Assembly: GCA_900315065.1 (NCBI GenBank)
Contig: OMXQ01000011.1
Location: 1 to 41,160, forward strand
DNA from: an uncultured Erysipelotrichaceae bacterium
GTDB taxonomy: Bacteria > Bacillota_I > Bacilli_A > Erysipelotrichales > Erysipelotrichaceae
Direction of reading: 5' to 3'
Length of the DNA: 41,160 nucleotides
A program made the translations under genes and the position numbers. Below the pieces are notes generated by a model. It was not told the DNA's origin and did not search any database. It was given only the letters and a program-made list of their open reading frames with translations. Shown here in pieces: positions 25,813-35,075 of the stretch. Numbering within the stretch: the stretch's first letter is position 1; each line of letters begins with the position of its first letter.

Positions 25813-27786
25813 ATGAAACAACTGAGCTTATCCATCTTCCAGAATACAGAAACCTTATCTCTGTTACTGCTTTCTTTGTTTGTCGTCATGATTGTCAATC
25901 TGATCGTTCACTTTCTTCCTCTGTGCAGGGAAAGCGAAGACAGAATCATACCGCCGGTTCTTTCCTACGCCAAAGCCAGCCGCAATTTTCATATCTGGTC
26001 AAAGAAAGACGTCATGGCCTGTACTGTCATTACTGCTTTATATGCTTTGTTTTCTTTATGGCAGCTGGGTTCTTTGAAATTTCCGGAAACTACCTGGCAG
26101 CCTGCCGGTGACCAGCAGGAAATCACCTTTGCATTACCTGCAGAAACAAAATTTTCGGCCGTCTATGCAATCTATGGAGAAGGCGACAACAATGCCAATC
26201 CCGATACTTACCAGCTGGGGGATGAAGGCATTGCCTTCTACGGCTCCAATGACCAGCAGACATGGATTCAGATCGGCGTTCTGCCGAAAGGATCCATTTA
26301 CCAATATTCAATCATTTCCGGTACATGGGATTACCAGTACGTAAAGCTTGCCAGCAATTCCAAAAACAATACGCTGACAGAAATCGGTCTTCTGAACGAA
26401 GACCATACCGGTTTCATTCCGATAAAAGTCATTTCTGATTCTGCTGATAATGATAAATATCCTGCTTCTTTATTAATAGATGAACAGGACAAGCTTGTCG
26501 TTTCACCAACTTACTATGACCAGGGCTATTTTGATGAAGTCTATCATCCCCGCAATGCCTGGGAAATTGCCAACGGCCAGCGGATGTATGCAACTGTGCA
26601 TCCCCTGCTGGGTACCAATATCATGGCTTTGTTTATCCGCGTATTCGGCATGAAGCCTTTTGTCTGGCGGCTGCCGGGTGCGCTTGCCGGCATTGCTATA
26701 GTGCCGCTTGTCTATGCCATTGCACTTCTTCTGTTCAATCACACGATGCCTGCCATTGCCGCTGCAATCCTTTGTGCAGGAGATTTCATGCATCTGACAA
26801 CTTCCAGAATAGGAACTTTGGAACCTTTCTCCGTTCTGCTGATTCTTGCCATGTTCTACTGGATGATTAAGTATTTCTATACTTCCTTTTATGATCATGA
26901 TTTCAGAAAAACTTTGTTCTATCTGCTGATGTCAGGCATTTTCATGGGCCTGGCAATCAGTGCCAAGTGGACCGCCTGCTATTCGGCTGTCGGTCTGGCT
27001 GTTCTGCTTTTTACCAATCTTGGCAGAAGGTACTATGAATACCACGTTTCAAAGAAAATACTGAAAGAAAAAGCAGATCAGGTATCAGCGCTTGAAAGAG
27101 ATGAAGCCTACCGCATTGCCAACTGCTTTGCGAAAAAGTTCTGGACAACCATTGCCTGGTGCTTTGTCTTCTTTATCTTCATTCCTGTCGTGATCTACTG
27201 GCTGTCCTATCTGCCTGACAAGGTATGGGGAAGCGAAGGCTGGTCCATTGCCAATGTCTGGAAACAGAATCTTTACATGTACAATTACCACACCAACCTG
27301 AAAGCAACGCACCCGTATCAATCCACCTGGTATCAGTGGCTGCTGGATATCCGGCCGATCTGGTATGCCTGGAGTATTGATAATGAGGGGCTGTGCCACA
27401 GCATTTCCTGTTTCTCCAATCCTTTATTGACATGGGTTGGTCTTCCGGCAATTTTCTATGTTCTCTGGTGTGCTCTTTATAAGCGGAAAAGAGCTGCCTG
27501 GGTCATCGTGACTGGATACCTGACGGCCCTGCTGCCATGGGTGCTGCTGGTAGACAGATGCGTCTTTGCCTACCACTTCTACCCGACTTCTTTCTTTGTC
27601 ATCTTTGCGGTTGTTTATCTGATGCGGGATCTTTCCCAAACAAAAATCGGAAAGATTCTCTGCATTGCTTATCTGATTGCCTATGTCGTACTCTTCCTGG
27701 CCTTCCTGCCGGTAACGGCCGGATTCGGAGCACACCAGGATACGATCAGAGCATTGGAATGGTTTGAAACATGGTACTTCGGCTGA
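25813..27786 (+). CDS. Phospholipid-carrier-dependent glycosyltransferase (protein O-mannosyltransferase-like)
   Basis: Large GT-C-type membrane enzyme, 657 residues with about ten helices. After two N-terminal helices (about 15-35 and 68-88) comes a soluble beta-rich segment at about 95-210 that resembles a discoidin-like domain (AIYGEGDNNANPD, FYGSNDQQTWIQIGVL). The catalytic first loop carries the metal-binding acidic pair in YFDEVYHPRNAWEI and then HPLLGTNIMALFIRVFG, matching the DE and HPPLGK motifs of PMT enzymes with Leu replacing one Pro. It likely transfers a sugar from a polyprenyl phosphate to surface proteins or polymers. GAGGAAATC precedes the ATG and TATAAT lies about 20 bp further up. 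The stop overlaps the next gene by 16 bp. Confidence 0.82.
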   Translation: MKQLSLSIFQNTETLSLLLLSLFVVMIVNLIVHFLPLCRESEDRIIPPVLSYAKASRNFHIWSKKDVMACTVITALYALFSLWQLGSLKFPETTWQPAGDQQEITFALPAETKFSAVYAIYGEGDNNANPDTYQLGDEGIAFYGSNDQQTWIQIGVLPKGSIYQYSIISGTWDYQYVKLASNSKNNTLTEIGLLNEDHTGFIPIKVISDSADNDKYPASLLIDEQDKLVVSPTYYDQGYFDEVYHPRNAWEIANGQRMYATVHPLLGTNIMALFIRVFGMKPFVWRLPGALAGIAIVPLVYAIALLLFNHTMPAIAAAILCAGDFMHLTTSRIGTLEPFSVLLILAMFYWMIKYFYTSFYDHDFRKTLFYLLMSGIFMGLAISAKWTACYSAVGLAVLLFTNLGRRYYEYHVSKKILKEKADQVSALERDEAYRIANCFAKKFWTTIAWCFVFFIFIPVVIYWLSYLPDKVWGSEGWSIANVWKQNLYMYNYHTNLKATHPYQSTWYQWLLDIRPIWYAWSIDNEGLCHSISCFSNPLLTWVGLPAIFYVLWCALYKRKRAAWVIVTGYLTALLPWVLLVDRCVFAYHFYPTSFFVIFAVVYLMRDLSQTKIGKILCIAYLIAYVVLFLAFLPVTAGFGAHQDTIRALEWFETWYFG

Positions 27787-29447
27787 AAAATAAAAAATGG
27801 GATCTCCTATATTGTCTAGGCATCACTTTTCTGCTGTGTCTGCCTTTATTGTGCAAAGACTTTGTCAACATCGAACACGATACTTTCTTTCATCTTTCAA
27901 GAATTGAACAGCTTTCCCGTTCCATTTCCGAAGGAAACTTCTTTCCGGCAATTTATCCTTATGAGAACAACAGCTTCGGCTATGGTTCTCCTTTGTTTTA
28001 TTGTGATGTCCTCCTGATTCCTTTTGCCCTGATTCATCTGGCAGGTCTTCCTTTATCGGTAACTTATCAGATCATGTGCATCTTCTTTTCGTTTCTGGCA
28101 AGTGTGAATATGTTCAATTTTGCCTATACAGTTACGAAAAAGAAAAGTGCTGCCTGGCTTGCCTGTGCTGCGTATCTTCTGGCCAATTATCATATTACTG
28201 ATCTGTATGTACGCTCTGCAATCGGCGAAATCACAGCCATGGCATTTCTGCCGTTAGTGCTGAATCAATATTATTGCATCGTTATTCTGAAAGAAAAAAA
28301 AGGAATCGCTTTTGCCTTTTCATTGGCTCTGGTTCTGCTTTCGCACAATCTGACTTTCCTGATGTGTGTGATCCTGATCCTGGTGCTTTCGCTTGTCTTC
28401 CTGCCGGAGTTCACAAAAGAAACATTTATGGAACTTGCCAAAGGAACCGGCATTGCTTTTCTGCTTACCGTCTTCTTTTCTCTGCCCATGATTGAGCAGC
28501 TGCAGGCACAGAAGATGATTCTGAATTATTACGGACAATCATCAGATCTTGCCCAGGGATCCATGAACCTCTGGCAATTCTTCGTCAATGAGACGATCTT
28601 CGGCTATTCCGGCAACAACCTTTCCAAAGCACAGACCATGACGGTCAATACAGGCTGGTTTGTAACTTTCCTCTCTCCATTGTGGTTTGCGGTCTGCCGG
28701 AAGGAAAAGAACCGCTTTATCTCTGTCTTATGTATCATCGGTCTTGTCTGCATGGTTCTGCCTGCTTCTTTCTTTCCATGGAATTACATGACAGCTCTCA
28801 GGATTCTGCAATTTCCATGGCGGCTGAATACGATTGCCTTAGTGTGTCTGTGCATTCCTGCATCCGCTTTCGTTTCTTATTTTTCAGATCAGAAAAAATG
28901 GATCACTGCATCTATGATCATCTTGCTTTGTGCAGAAGGCTTCTATCATGTTCATCCTGTTTTCAGCCGGACCTTCGGCATGGATCATACGATGGTCTGG
29001 TCTGATATTACAGACGGTAAATTATGCGATCCTTACTACAGTGCAAATTATGTAAGAGTTGAACTGGCTGGCGGAGATTATCTGCCGATGCCGATACCGG
29101 ATTTCCATACGTATTCCCCGAAGATCAAAGATGAAAAGGAACAGGATCTTTCGCTGGAATATGAGAAAAAAGGAACGCAGCTGACCTTTGCAGCAGAAGA
29201 AGAAAACACAAAGACCTTCATCCTGCCCCTGACCTGGTACAAAGGCTATACGGCTTTTTATAATGGAAAAACGATTCCTGTTTCCAGATCCGCATACGGG
29301 ATGGTGACTTGTGAAAACAAAGGACCTGGTACTTATGTCATCCAATATAAAAGCACCCCTTTGCGCAAGGGATGCCTGTTTGTTTCGTTTGTCACTTTGA
29401 TGTGTGTTATTTTCTGCGCCGGTAAATCCTGGCTTCATAAGCAGTAA
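27771..29447 (+). CDS. YfhO-like / PTPS-related polytopic membrane protein
   Basis: Membrane protein of 558 residues with about eleven helices up to residue 400, then a soluble C-terminal beta-rich region (about 415-535) with WYKGYTAFYNGKTIPVSRSAYGMV, and a last helix near the end. This shape and the IEHDTFFHLSRIEQLSRSI motif after the first helix are those of YfhO-like GT-C glycosyltransferase-related proteins involved in envelope glycosylation. It starts inside the upstream PMT-like gene (16-bp overlap), so the two are coupled; no strong ribosome site is seen. The 3' end overlaps the convergent GH13 gene by 41 bp. Exact activity unknown. Confidence 0.72.
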   Translation: MVLRLKNKKWDLLYCLGITFLLCLPLLCKDFVNIEHDTFFHLSRIEQLSRSISEGNFFPAIYPYENNSFGYGSPLFYCDVLLIPFALIHLAGLPLSVTYQIMCIFFSFLASVNMFNFAYTVTKKKSAAWLACAAYLLANYHITDLYVRSAIGEITAMAFLPLVLNQYYCIVILKEKKGIAFAFSLALVLLSHNLTFLMCVILILVLSLVFLPEFTKETFMELAKGTGIAFLLTVFFSLPMIEQLQAQKMILNYYGQSSDLAQGSMNLWQFFVNETIFGYSGNNLSKAQTMTVNTGWFVTFLSPLWFAVCRKEKNRFISVLCIIGLVCMVLPASFFPWNYMTALRILQFPWRLNTIALVCLCIPASAFVSYFSDQKKWITASMIILLCAEGFYHVHPVFSRTFGMDHTMVWSDITDGKLCDPYYSANYVRVELAGGDYLPMPIPDFHTYSPKIKDEKEQDLSLEYEKKGTQLTFAAEEENTKTFILPLTWYKGYTAFYNGKTIPVSRSAYGMVTCENKGPGTYVIQYKSTPLRKGCLFVSFVTLMCVIFCAGKSWLHKQ

Positions 29448-31233
29448 GCATCGTATCGCTGCCGCTTGTTAACAAAGGTTCGTATCCGTCTGAAGGGTAA
29501 GGCCTTTTTTCATCTTTGCCAAGATTCAGATCAATCAGATAAATTTCATGATCATCTTCTCTTGTATAAACAAATCTGTCTTTCTTTGCGGAAAGGACTT
29601 TGAAGTCACCATACAGCAATGCACGGCTTGTTTTTCTCAGATGAATCAGGTAACGGTAGAAATCTCTGACTCTTGCGATCGGGCGGGCTTTGAGATGAGC
29701 CGGGAGTTTTTCTGCTTCCTCATTCCAGGGCATCATCATTCTTGCATGGTCTCTGGTGCCGGCCAGGATTGTTTTCCAGGCTTCTTCCTTTGTCTTTCCC
29801 TTTTCCTGCAGTTCCTTGTAATAGTTGATGCTTTCAACATCGTTGAGCTCGGAAATATCATGGAAATCCACGTTGGTCAGCCCCAGTTCATCTCCCTGAT
29901 AGACAAAGGGTGTACCTTTCAGCGTAAACTGCATGACGGCTAACAGCTTTGCGATTTCTTCCGTGTATTTTCCTTCCGGATCAATTTTGGATATCATCTT
30001 CGGGTTATCGTGGTTGTTATAGAACAAGGACATCCAGCAGCCGTTTCCATAGTTTTCTTCATAATCGATGAAATAGTCGCGCAGGTAATTGAGATCATAA
30101 ACATAATCATCCCATCTGACGTGACCTGGCGTTTCCAGATGATCAAAAGAGAAAACCATGTTGAGTTCCCGGCGTTTTTCATCCGTTACCAATTTACACA
30201 TCTCCATGCCCAGACCCGGTGTTTCACCAACGGAGAAAGCATTGTATTTTTCAAAACACTGCGTCTGGATTTCATGAAGATATTCGTGAAGATGCGGTCC
30301 GTAATAGTAGTGTTCAATACCGGTATAGCCCATGAGTTTTCCAACCGAGACATCACCTTCCGGCAATCCTGCATCTTTGGAAATGTAGTTGATGACGTCC
30401 ATTCTGAAACCGTCAACGCCTTTGTCCAGCCACCAGCTGATTATCTCTTCAATGTCTTTGCGTACCGCCGGATTGTCCCAGTTGAGATCGATCTGTTTCT
30501 TTGCGAAAAGATGAAGCGCCCAATCTTTGTTCTGCCCATACATGTCCCAGGCAGGACCCGAGAAGAAGGAAGTCCAGTTATTCGGGGTTTTGTCTGAGTG
30601 CTTACGGATAAAGTAGTAGTCCCGGTACGGACTGTTTTCATCCTGGATTGCACTTTGAAACCAGGCGTGTTCATCACTGGTGTGATTGACGACCAGATCC
30701 ATGATCAGTTTCATATTGCGCTTGTGCGTTGCTTCCAGAAGCTGGTCAAAATCAGCCATGGTGCCGAATTCGGGATTGATCTTTCTGTAATCCCGGATGT
30801 CATAGCCGTTGTCTGCCATCGGAGAATCATAGATCGGTGAAAGCCACAAAGCATCAATGCCAAGTTCCTTCAGATCATCCAGCCTGGAGATAATCCCTTG
30901 TATGTCTCCGATGCCGTCATGATTGGAATCACAGAAAGTACGGGGATAAATCTGATAGAAAACAGCTTCTTTCCACCAGGCAGGCGTAATCGTATCCTGT
31001 GTTTCAACCTTTCCTCTTTCCTGATTCATCAGATGAAGAAAAGCCGGCCAGAATTCCTGATCCAGAATTTTTCCTGTCATTTTTGCAAGTGCATTTAAAG
31101 AAATCAGAGAAAGCGGACCTCTGGCAATCAGATCAGACGGAATATTCATCTGCATCAATATCTTATGGAGAATGTCATGACCAATCGGATTGGCATAGAC
31201 ATCCTTTACGGTATCATTCATGGTAATTTTCAT
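29407..31233 (-). CDS. Oligo-1,6-glucosidase-like GH13 enzyme with extra N-terminal domain
   Basis: Cytoplasmic alpha-glucosidase of 608 residues, likely cleaving isomaltose/isomaltooligosaccharide alpha-1,6 bonds. The GH13 barrel starts at about residue 86 (WWKEAVFYQIYPRTF). Nucleophile Asp279 lies in GFRMDVINYIS, acid/base Glu337 in SVGETPG and Asp409 in NNHDN. Val after the nucleophile and the KQIDLNW motif favour alpha-1,6 over alpha-1,4 specificity. Residues 1-80 are an added helical domain (NPIGHDILHKILMQMN, LSLISLNALAKMTGKILD) absent from standard members. GAGGA stands 8 nt before the ATG. No neighbouring transporter. Confidence 0.88.
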   Translation of the reverse strand: MKITMNDTVKDVYANPIGHDILHKILMQMNIPSDLIARGPLSLISLNALAKMTGKILDQEFWPAFLHLMNQERGKVETQDTITPAWWKEAVFYQIYPRTFCDSNHDGIGDIQGIISRLDDLKELGIDALWLSPIYDSPMADNGYDIRDYRKINPEFGTMADFDQLLEATHKRNMKLIMDLVVNHTSDEHAWFQSAIQDENSPYRDYYFIRKHSDKTPNNWTSFFSGPAWDMYGQNKDWALHLFAKKQIDLNWDNPAVRKDIEEIISWWLDKGVDGFRMDVINYISKDAGLPEGDVSVGKLMGYTGIEHYYYGPHLHEYLHEIQTQCFEKYNAFSVGETPGLGMEMCKLVTDEKRRELNMVFSFDHLETPGHVRWDDYVYDLNYLRDYFIDYEENYGNGCWMSLFYNNHDNPKMISKIDPEGKYTEEIAKLLAVMQFTLKGTPFVYQGDELGLTNVDFHDISELNDVESINYYKELQEKGKTKEEAWKTILAGTRDHARMMMPWNEEAEKLPAHLKARPIARVRDFYRYLIHLRKTSRALLYGDFKVLSAKKDRFVYTREDDHEIYLIDLNLGKDEKRPYPSDGYEPLLTSGSDTMLTAYEARIYRRRK

Positions 31234-31274
31234 GGTGAAATCCTCTTGTCTTTATTTTATGCTCTGCGTTTTAC

Positions 31275-31320
31275 AAAAAAAAGAAGAATCCGCATTTGTT
31301 TGAAATGCTTTGGATTCTTC
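31275..31320 (-). terminator. Intrinsic terminator after pheT
   Basis: Minus-strand GAAGAATCC and GGATTCTTC form a 9-bp outer stem, with GCATTT/AAATGC extending it past a 3-nt bulge, followed by a run of T residues. It ends the pheST transcript before the GH13 gene. Confidence 0.85.
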
Positions 31321-31342
31321 CTTCTCATTCTTCTTTATCCGA

Positions 31343-33727
31343 TCAGGATCTTAATTCGGCATGCACTCTTTCAGCTAAGCTCTTGAGAATCTTCTCATGC
31401 GCCTGGTTGATTTCATCTTCCGTGAGAGTATGGTCTGTCTGATAAGTGACACGCAATGCGACCGACTTCTTATCGGCAGCGACGTGCTCTCCTTCATAGA
31501 CATCAAAGATTTCCGTATTGGATACAATCTTTGCGCCGCTTCTGCGGATTGCTTCGAGGATCTTGTAAACTGGCAGATCTCTGTCAACGACCAGAGCCAG
31601 GTCACGGGAAACTGCCTGGAACTTGTTGACTTCTTCGAATCTGACTCTGCCGGCCTTGGCAGCTTCAATCGGATTCAGTCTGATTTCTGCATAAACGACT
31701 CTGCCAAGAGAGAACTTCTTTGCATATTCAGGATGGAGTTCACCGAAGACGCCGAGCTTGTTCTTGTCCATCCAGAGTTCTGCACTTCTGTAAGGATGGA
31801 AGTGCTTTGTGTCTGTCTTGTTTTCAGCAACTCTGATTCTGGATCCGCTGAAGCCGAGCTTTTCCAGCCATGCCAGAAGAATTCCCTTCATGGCATAGAA
31901 GTCACCTTCAATTTCATGCTTGTGGAGCGGATCATTGACCAGCTTGCCATCCAGTACAAGTGCCAGTCTTTCTTCTTCTTTGCCCTTGGCATAAACCTTG
32001 GAAATTTCATAGAAAGCATTGTCTGTATTGGAATGTGCTTCGTTGTATTCAACGCATTCAAGCACAGAATTGATCAGGCTGGTACGGACATATTTTCTTA
32101 CCTCAGACATCGGCATTGCCAATTCAACCGGATCACCCAGATTGTCAAAACCGTCTTCAATATACTGGTCAGAAACCAATGTATACGTGACGATTTCATT
32201 AAGTCCCTGGGACATCATGACTTCTCTGGTTGTCTTGCGCAGCTGCTGGACAGGGGATCTCTGACCAACCGTAGCAGCGATCTGCGGCAAAGTGGAACCA
32301 AGGGAATCAAAGCCGATCAGACGGATGATTTCTTCATCGATATCAGCCTTGCCTTCAATATCAATACGATAGGAAGGAATATGACAGGTGATTTCATCCC
32401 CGTTGACTTCCGGCTTGAAATCCAGCCACTTCAAAGTTTCAACAACCTGGTCCATGGTGAAGTTCGTACCCAGCAGGCCATTGCAATGTGTCAATGTTTC
32501 CTTGACAACTAACGGCTGGTAAGTGGTCTTTCCTGTCTGAACAGTCTTTTCAAAACCGGCGGCATCGGCATATTCACTCAATAACTGAACAGATCTGTCC
32601 ATAGCCTTGAACATAGCATTTTCTTCAAGACCTTTTGTGAAACGCATAGCAGCTTCCGTAATCAGGTTGAGACGGATGGATGTATGACGGATGGCAGCGT
32701 GGTCAAAATGAGCTGCTTCAATGAAGATGGCACTTGTATTTTCATCGATCATAGATTCTTCGCCGCCCATGATACCGGCAATGCCAGTTGCTTCGCCATC
32801 CGTTGTGATCAGGATGTCGCCCTTCTGAATATCAAACTGGTTGCCGTCAAGTGCAGTCATCTGCAGTTCTCTGTCGTCAACAACCGTGATTTCATGTTTC
32901 TTCAATTTATTCAGGTCATAGTAATGAAGCGGCTGGCCGGTTTCCAGCATGACGAAGTTGGAAATATCGACAACGTTATTGATGGAATTGACCCCGGCTG
33001 CGTTCAGGTATTCCTGCATCCACTTAGGGGACGGACCGACCTTGACATGATTGACTACCTTGCCAAGATAGCAGGTGCATTTGTCACTCTTTGTTTCAAC
33101 GTGGAAGTCGCTCTCTTCGCCAATATCAGCCTTGCCTTCGTAATCCGGCAGCTTGACGTTTCTATGCAGAATAGCACCGACTTCCTTAGCCATATTCCAC
33201 ATGGCAGAACAATCTGCTCTGTTAGGTGTCAGGGAAACATCGAGAATAGTATCATCCAGACCCAGATAGCCGAGAACATCGCGCTCCCCGACTGGCGCAT
33301 CTGCAGGCAGTTCTTCAATGCCGTTGACCTGATCATCGCGCAGGCTCTTTCTGTCTACGCCCAGTTCCAATAAGGAACAAAGCATGCCGTTGGAATCATA
33401 GCCGTGCAGAGGACGTGCTTCAATCTTTCCGCCAGGCAGTTCAGCTCCAGGCAATGCGGCAATGACCTTGAGTCCCTTGCGGCAATTAGGAGCACCGCAG
33501 ACGATCTGATAAACTGCATCACCGACATTTGTCTTAGTCAGGTGCAGATGCGTACCTTCAATATCTTCACAGGATTCAACATAACCGATGGCCAGACCTG
33601 TTGCCTGTGCCATGGCATCCATGCCTTCTACTTCAAGACCTGCAGTTGTCATCCTGTCAGCCAGTTCCTTCGGTGTGACATCAGAGAGGTCAACATACTG
33701 ACTTAACCACTTGTAACTTAATTCCAT
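31343..33727 (-). CDS. pheT: Phenylalanine-tRNA ligase beta subunit
   Basis: Non-catalytic large subunit of the (alpha-beta)2 enzyme that charges tRNA-Phe; it holds editing and tRNA-binding domains. The 794-residue length is standard. In order: N-terminal MELSYKWLSQYVDL, the OB-fold tRNA-binding domain (about 40-150, with VCGAPNCRKGLKV), the B3/B4 editing region (about 210-380, ETGQPLHYYDLNKL, IMGGEESMI), B5 (about 405-475) and the C-terminal FDX-ACB anticodon-binding domain (about 700-794, FQAVSRDLALVVDRDLPV). It follows pheS by 18 nt under the same T-box. Confidence 0.97.
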   Translation of the reverse strand: MELSYKWLSQYVDLSDVTPKELADRMTTAGLEVEGMDAMAQATGLAIGYVESCEDIEGTHLHLTKTNVGDAVYQIVCGAPNCRKGLKVIAALPGAELPGGKIEARPLHGYDSNGMLCSLLELGVDRKSLRDDQVNGIEELPADAPVGERDVLGYLGLDDTILDVSLTPNRADCSAMWNMAKEVGAILHRNVKLPDYEGKADIGEESDFHVETKSDKCTCYLGKVVNHVKVGPSPKWMQEYLNAAGVNSINNVVDISNFVMLETGQPLHYYDLNKLKKHEITVVDDRELQMTALDGNQFDIQKGDILITTDGEATGIAGIMGGEESMIDENTSAIFIEAAHFDHAAIRHTSIRLNLITEAAMRFTKGLEENAMFKAMDRSVQLLSEYADAAGFEKTVQTGKTTYQPLVVKETLTHCNGLLGTNFTMDQVVETLKWLDFKPEVNGDEITCHIPSYRIDIEGKADIDEEIIRLIGFDSLGSTLPQIAATVGQRSPVQQLRKTTREVMMSQGLNEIVTYTLVSDQYIEDGFDNLGDPVELAMPMSEVRKYVRTSLINSVLECVEYNEAHSNTDNAFYEISKVYAKGKEEERLALVLDGKLVNDPLHKHEIEGDFYAMKGILLAWLEKLGFSGSRIRVAENKTDTKHFHPYRSAELWMDKNKLGVFGELHPEYAKKFSLGRVVYAEIRLNPIEAAKAGRVRFEEVNKFQAVSRDLALVVDRDLPVYKILEAIRRSGAKIVSNTEIFDVYEGEHVAADKKSVALRVTYQTDHTLTEDEINQAHEKILKSLAERVHAELRS

Positions 33728-33745
33728 CTTATTTCTTCCTCCCCT

Positions 33746-34783
33746 TTAGTCAAAACGATCGAATGTCTTCAGGAAACGGACATCGTTTGTATAGAAATTA
33801 CGGATATCATTGATGCCGTACTTGAGCATGGCAACTCTTTCCAGACCTACCCCGAAGGCAAAGCCGGAGCACTTTTCCGGATCAAAGCCATTCATTTCCA
33901 GAACATGCGGATGAACCATGCCGGCGCCGAGAATTTCAATCCAGCCGGAGCCCTTGCATACAGAGCAGCCCTTGCCGTTGCAGAAAGGACAGGAAACATC
34001 AACTTCTACAGATGGTTCTGTAAACGGGAAGTAGGAAGGACGGAAACGGATCGTACGGCCTTCACCAAATAATCTGTTGGCCATGAATTCCAAAGTACCC
34101 TTCAGATCTGCCAAAGTAACATTTTCACCCACAACCAGGCCTTCGCACTGCATGAACTGATGAGAATGGGTCGCATCATCATCGTCACGTCTGTAAACCT
34201 TGCCCGGGCAGATCAGCTTGATCGGTGTCTTTCCTTTTGCCTTTTCCAGCTCTCTCATCTGCATGGCAGTCGTGTGTGTTCTTAACAAAGTATTCGGATC
34301 GATGTAGAAAGTATCCTGCATGTCTCTGGCCGGATGGTCCTTCGGAATATTTGCCAGCTCGAAGTTGTAGTAGTCCTGTTCAACTTCCGGACCTTCCGCA
34401 ATCTTATAGCCCATGCCTAAGAAAAGGTCTTCAATTTCCTGCTGGATCATAATCAGCGGATGCATTGTGCCCAGTCTTACTTTGTCACCCGGCAGGGTAA
34501 TATCCAGTTTTTCTGCTTCCAGTTTTGCGGCAGTAGCTGCTGCTTCCAGTTCCTGCTGCTTCTTTTCCAGAACTGCTGTCACTTCCTGCTTGCAGGCATT
34601 GACCTTCTGACCGAATGCCGGTTTTTCTTCTCTTGGTAAAGTACGCATTTCCTGCATCAGGCCCTGGATCAGACCCTTCTTGCCAAGATACTGGATCTTT
34701 ACGTTGTTGAGATCGTCCAGTGTCTTTGCTTCGTCAATGGCATGCAGCGCACTTTCCTGAACTTCTGTAATTTTGTCGCTCAT
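33746..34783 (-). CDS. pheS: Phenylalanine-tRNA ligase alpha subunit
   Basis: Catalytic subunit of the enzyme, class II synthetase fold. From the ATG at 34783 ([11 protein letters not shown]), with GGAGG 9 nt upstream, it is 345 residues; the upstream open frame of 19 codons runs through the T-box terminator. An N-terminal coiled coil (about 5-90) precedes the core. Visible are [19 protein letters not shown], motif 2 in [28 protein letters not shown], the Cys cluster [20 protein letters not shown], and motif 3 [18 protein letters not shown]. Confidence 0.97.
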   Translation of the reverse strand: MSDKITEVQESALHAIDEAKTLDDLNNVKIQYLGKKGLIQGLMQEMRTLPREEKPAFGQKVNACKQEVTAVLEKKQQELEAAATAAKLEAEKLDITLPGDKVRLGTMHPLIMIQQEIEDLFLGMGYKIAEGPEVEQDYYNFELANIPKDHPARDMQDTFYIDPNTLLRTHTTAMQMRELEKAKGKTPIKLICPGKVYRRDDDDATHSHQFMQCEGLVVGENVTLADLKGTLEFMANRLFGEGRTIRFRPSYFPFTEPSVEVDVSCPFCNGKGCSVCKGSGWIEILGAGMVHPHVLEMNGFDPEKCSGFAFGVGLERVAMLKYGINDIRNFYTNDVRFLKTFDRFD

Positions 34784-34803
34784 GTTCGCCAACCTCCTGA
34801 ATA

Positions 34804-35031
34804 AATAAAAAGCGTTCCTGAACACAGGAACGCTGAACACGCGGTACCATCCTGATTCATACAGACAAAACTGTATGCACCTTGATTATCCTTTAACGCA
34901 GGAATACGGAGAGGATTGGTCTCACTGGAAAAGCGAACGTTCCAATGTTTCAGGACAGGATCGTTTCAGCTGCGGATCCCTCTCTTATGTCCAATTACGC
35001 ATCGTACTTTTCTTTTCTTTTTAGCGCTTAT
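34804..35031 (-). ncRNA. T-box leader (tRNA-Phe sensing) of pheST
   Basis: The minus-strand leader has the T-box sequence AGGATGGTACCGCG at 34840-34853, just before an intrinsic terminator with a perfect 10-bp stem (AGCGTTCCTG/CAGGAACGCT, 34811-34834) and T-rich tail. A 7-bp stem III hairpin (CATACAG/CTGTATG) lies at 34858-34877, and stem I helices GGACA/TGTCC (34988-34992 with 34953-34957) are visible. A UUC at 34935-34937 is a candidate Phe specifier. Uncharged tRNA-Phe would favour read-through. The exact specifier-loop fold was not computed. Confidence 0.92.
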
Positions 35032-35037
35032 GCAACA

Positions 35038-35066
35038 ATTATAGACAAAATGCACCTGCATTTCAA
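35038..35066 (-). promoter_or_regulatory. Promoter of the T-box/pheST transcript
   Basis: Minus-strand TTGAAA (-35) and TATAAT (-10) are exactly 17 bp apart, ending about 7 nt before the T-box leader. Confidence 0.82.
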
Positions 35067-35075
35067 GCTGATAAA

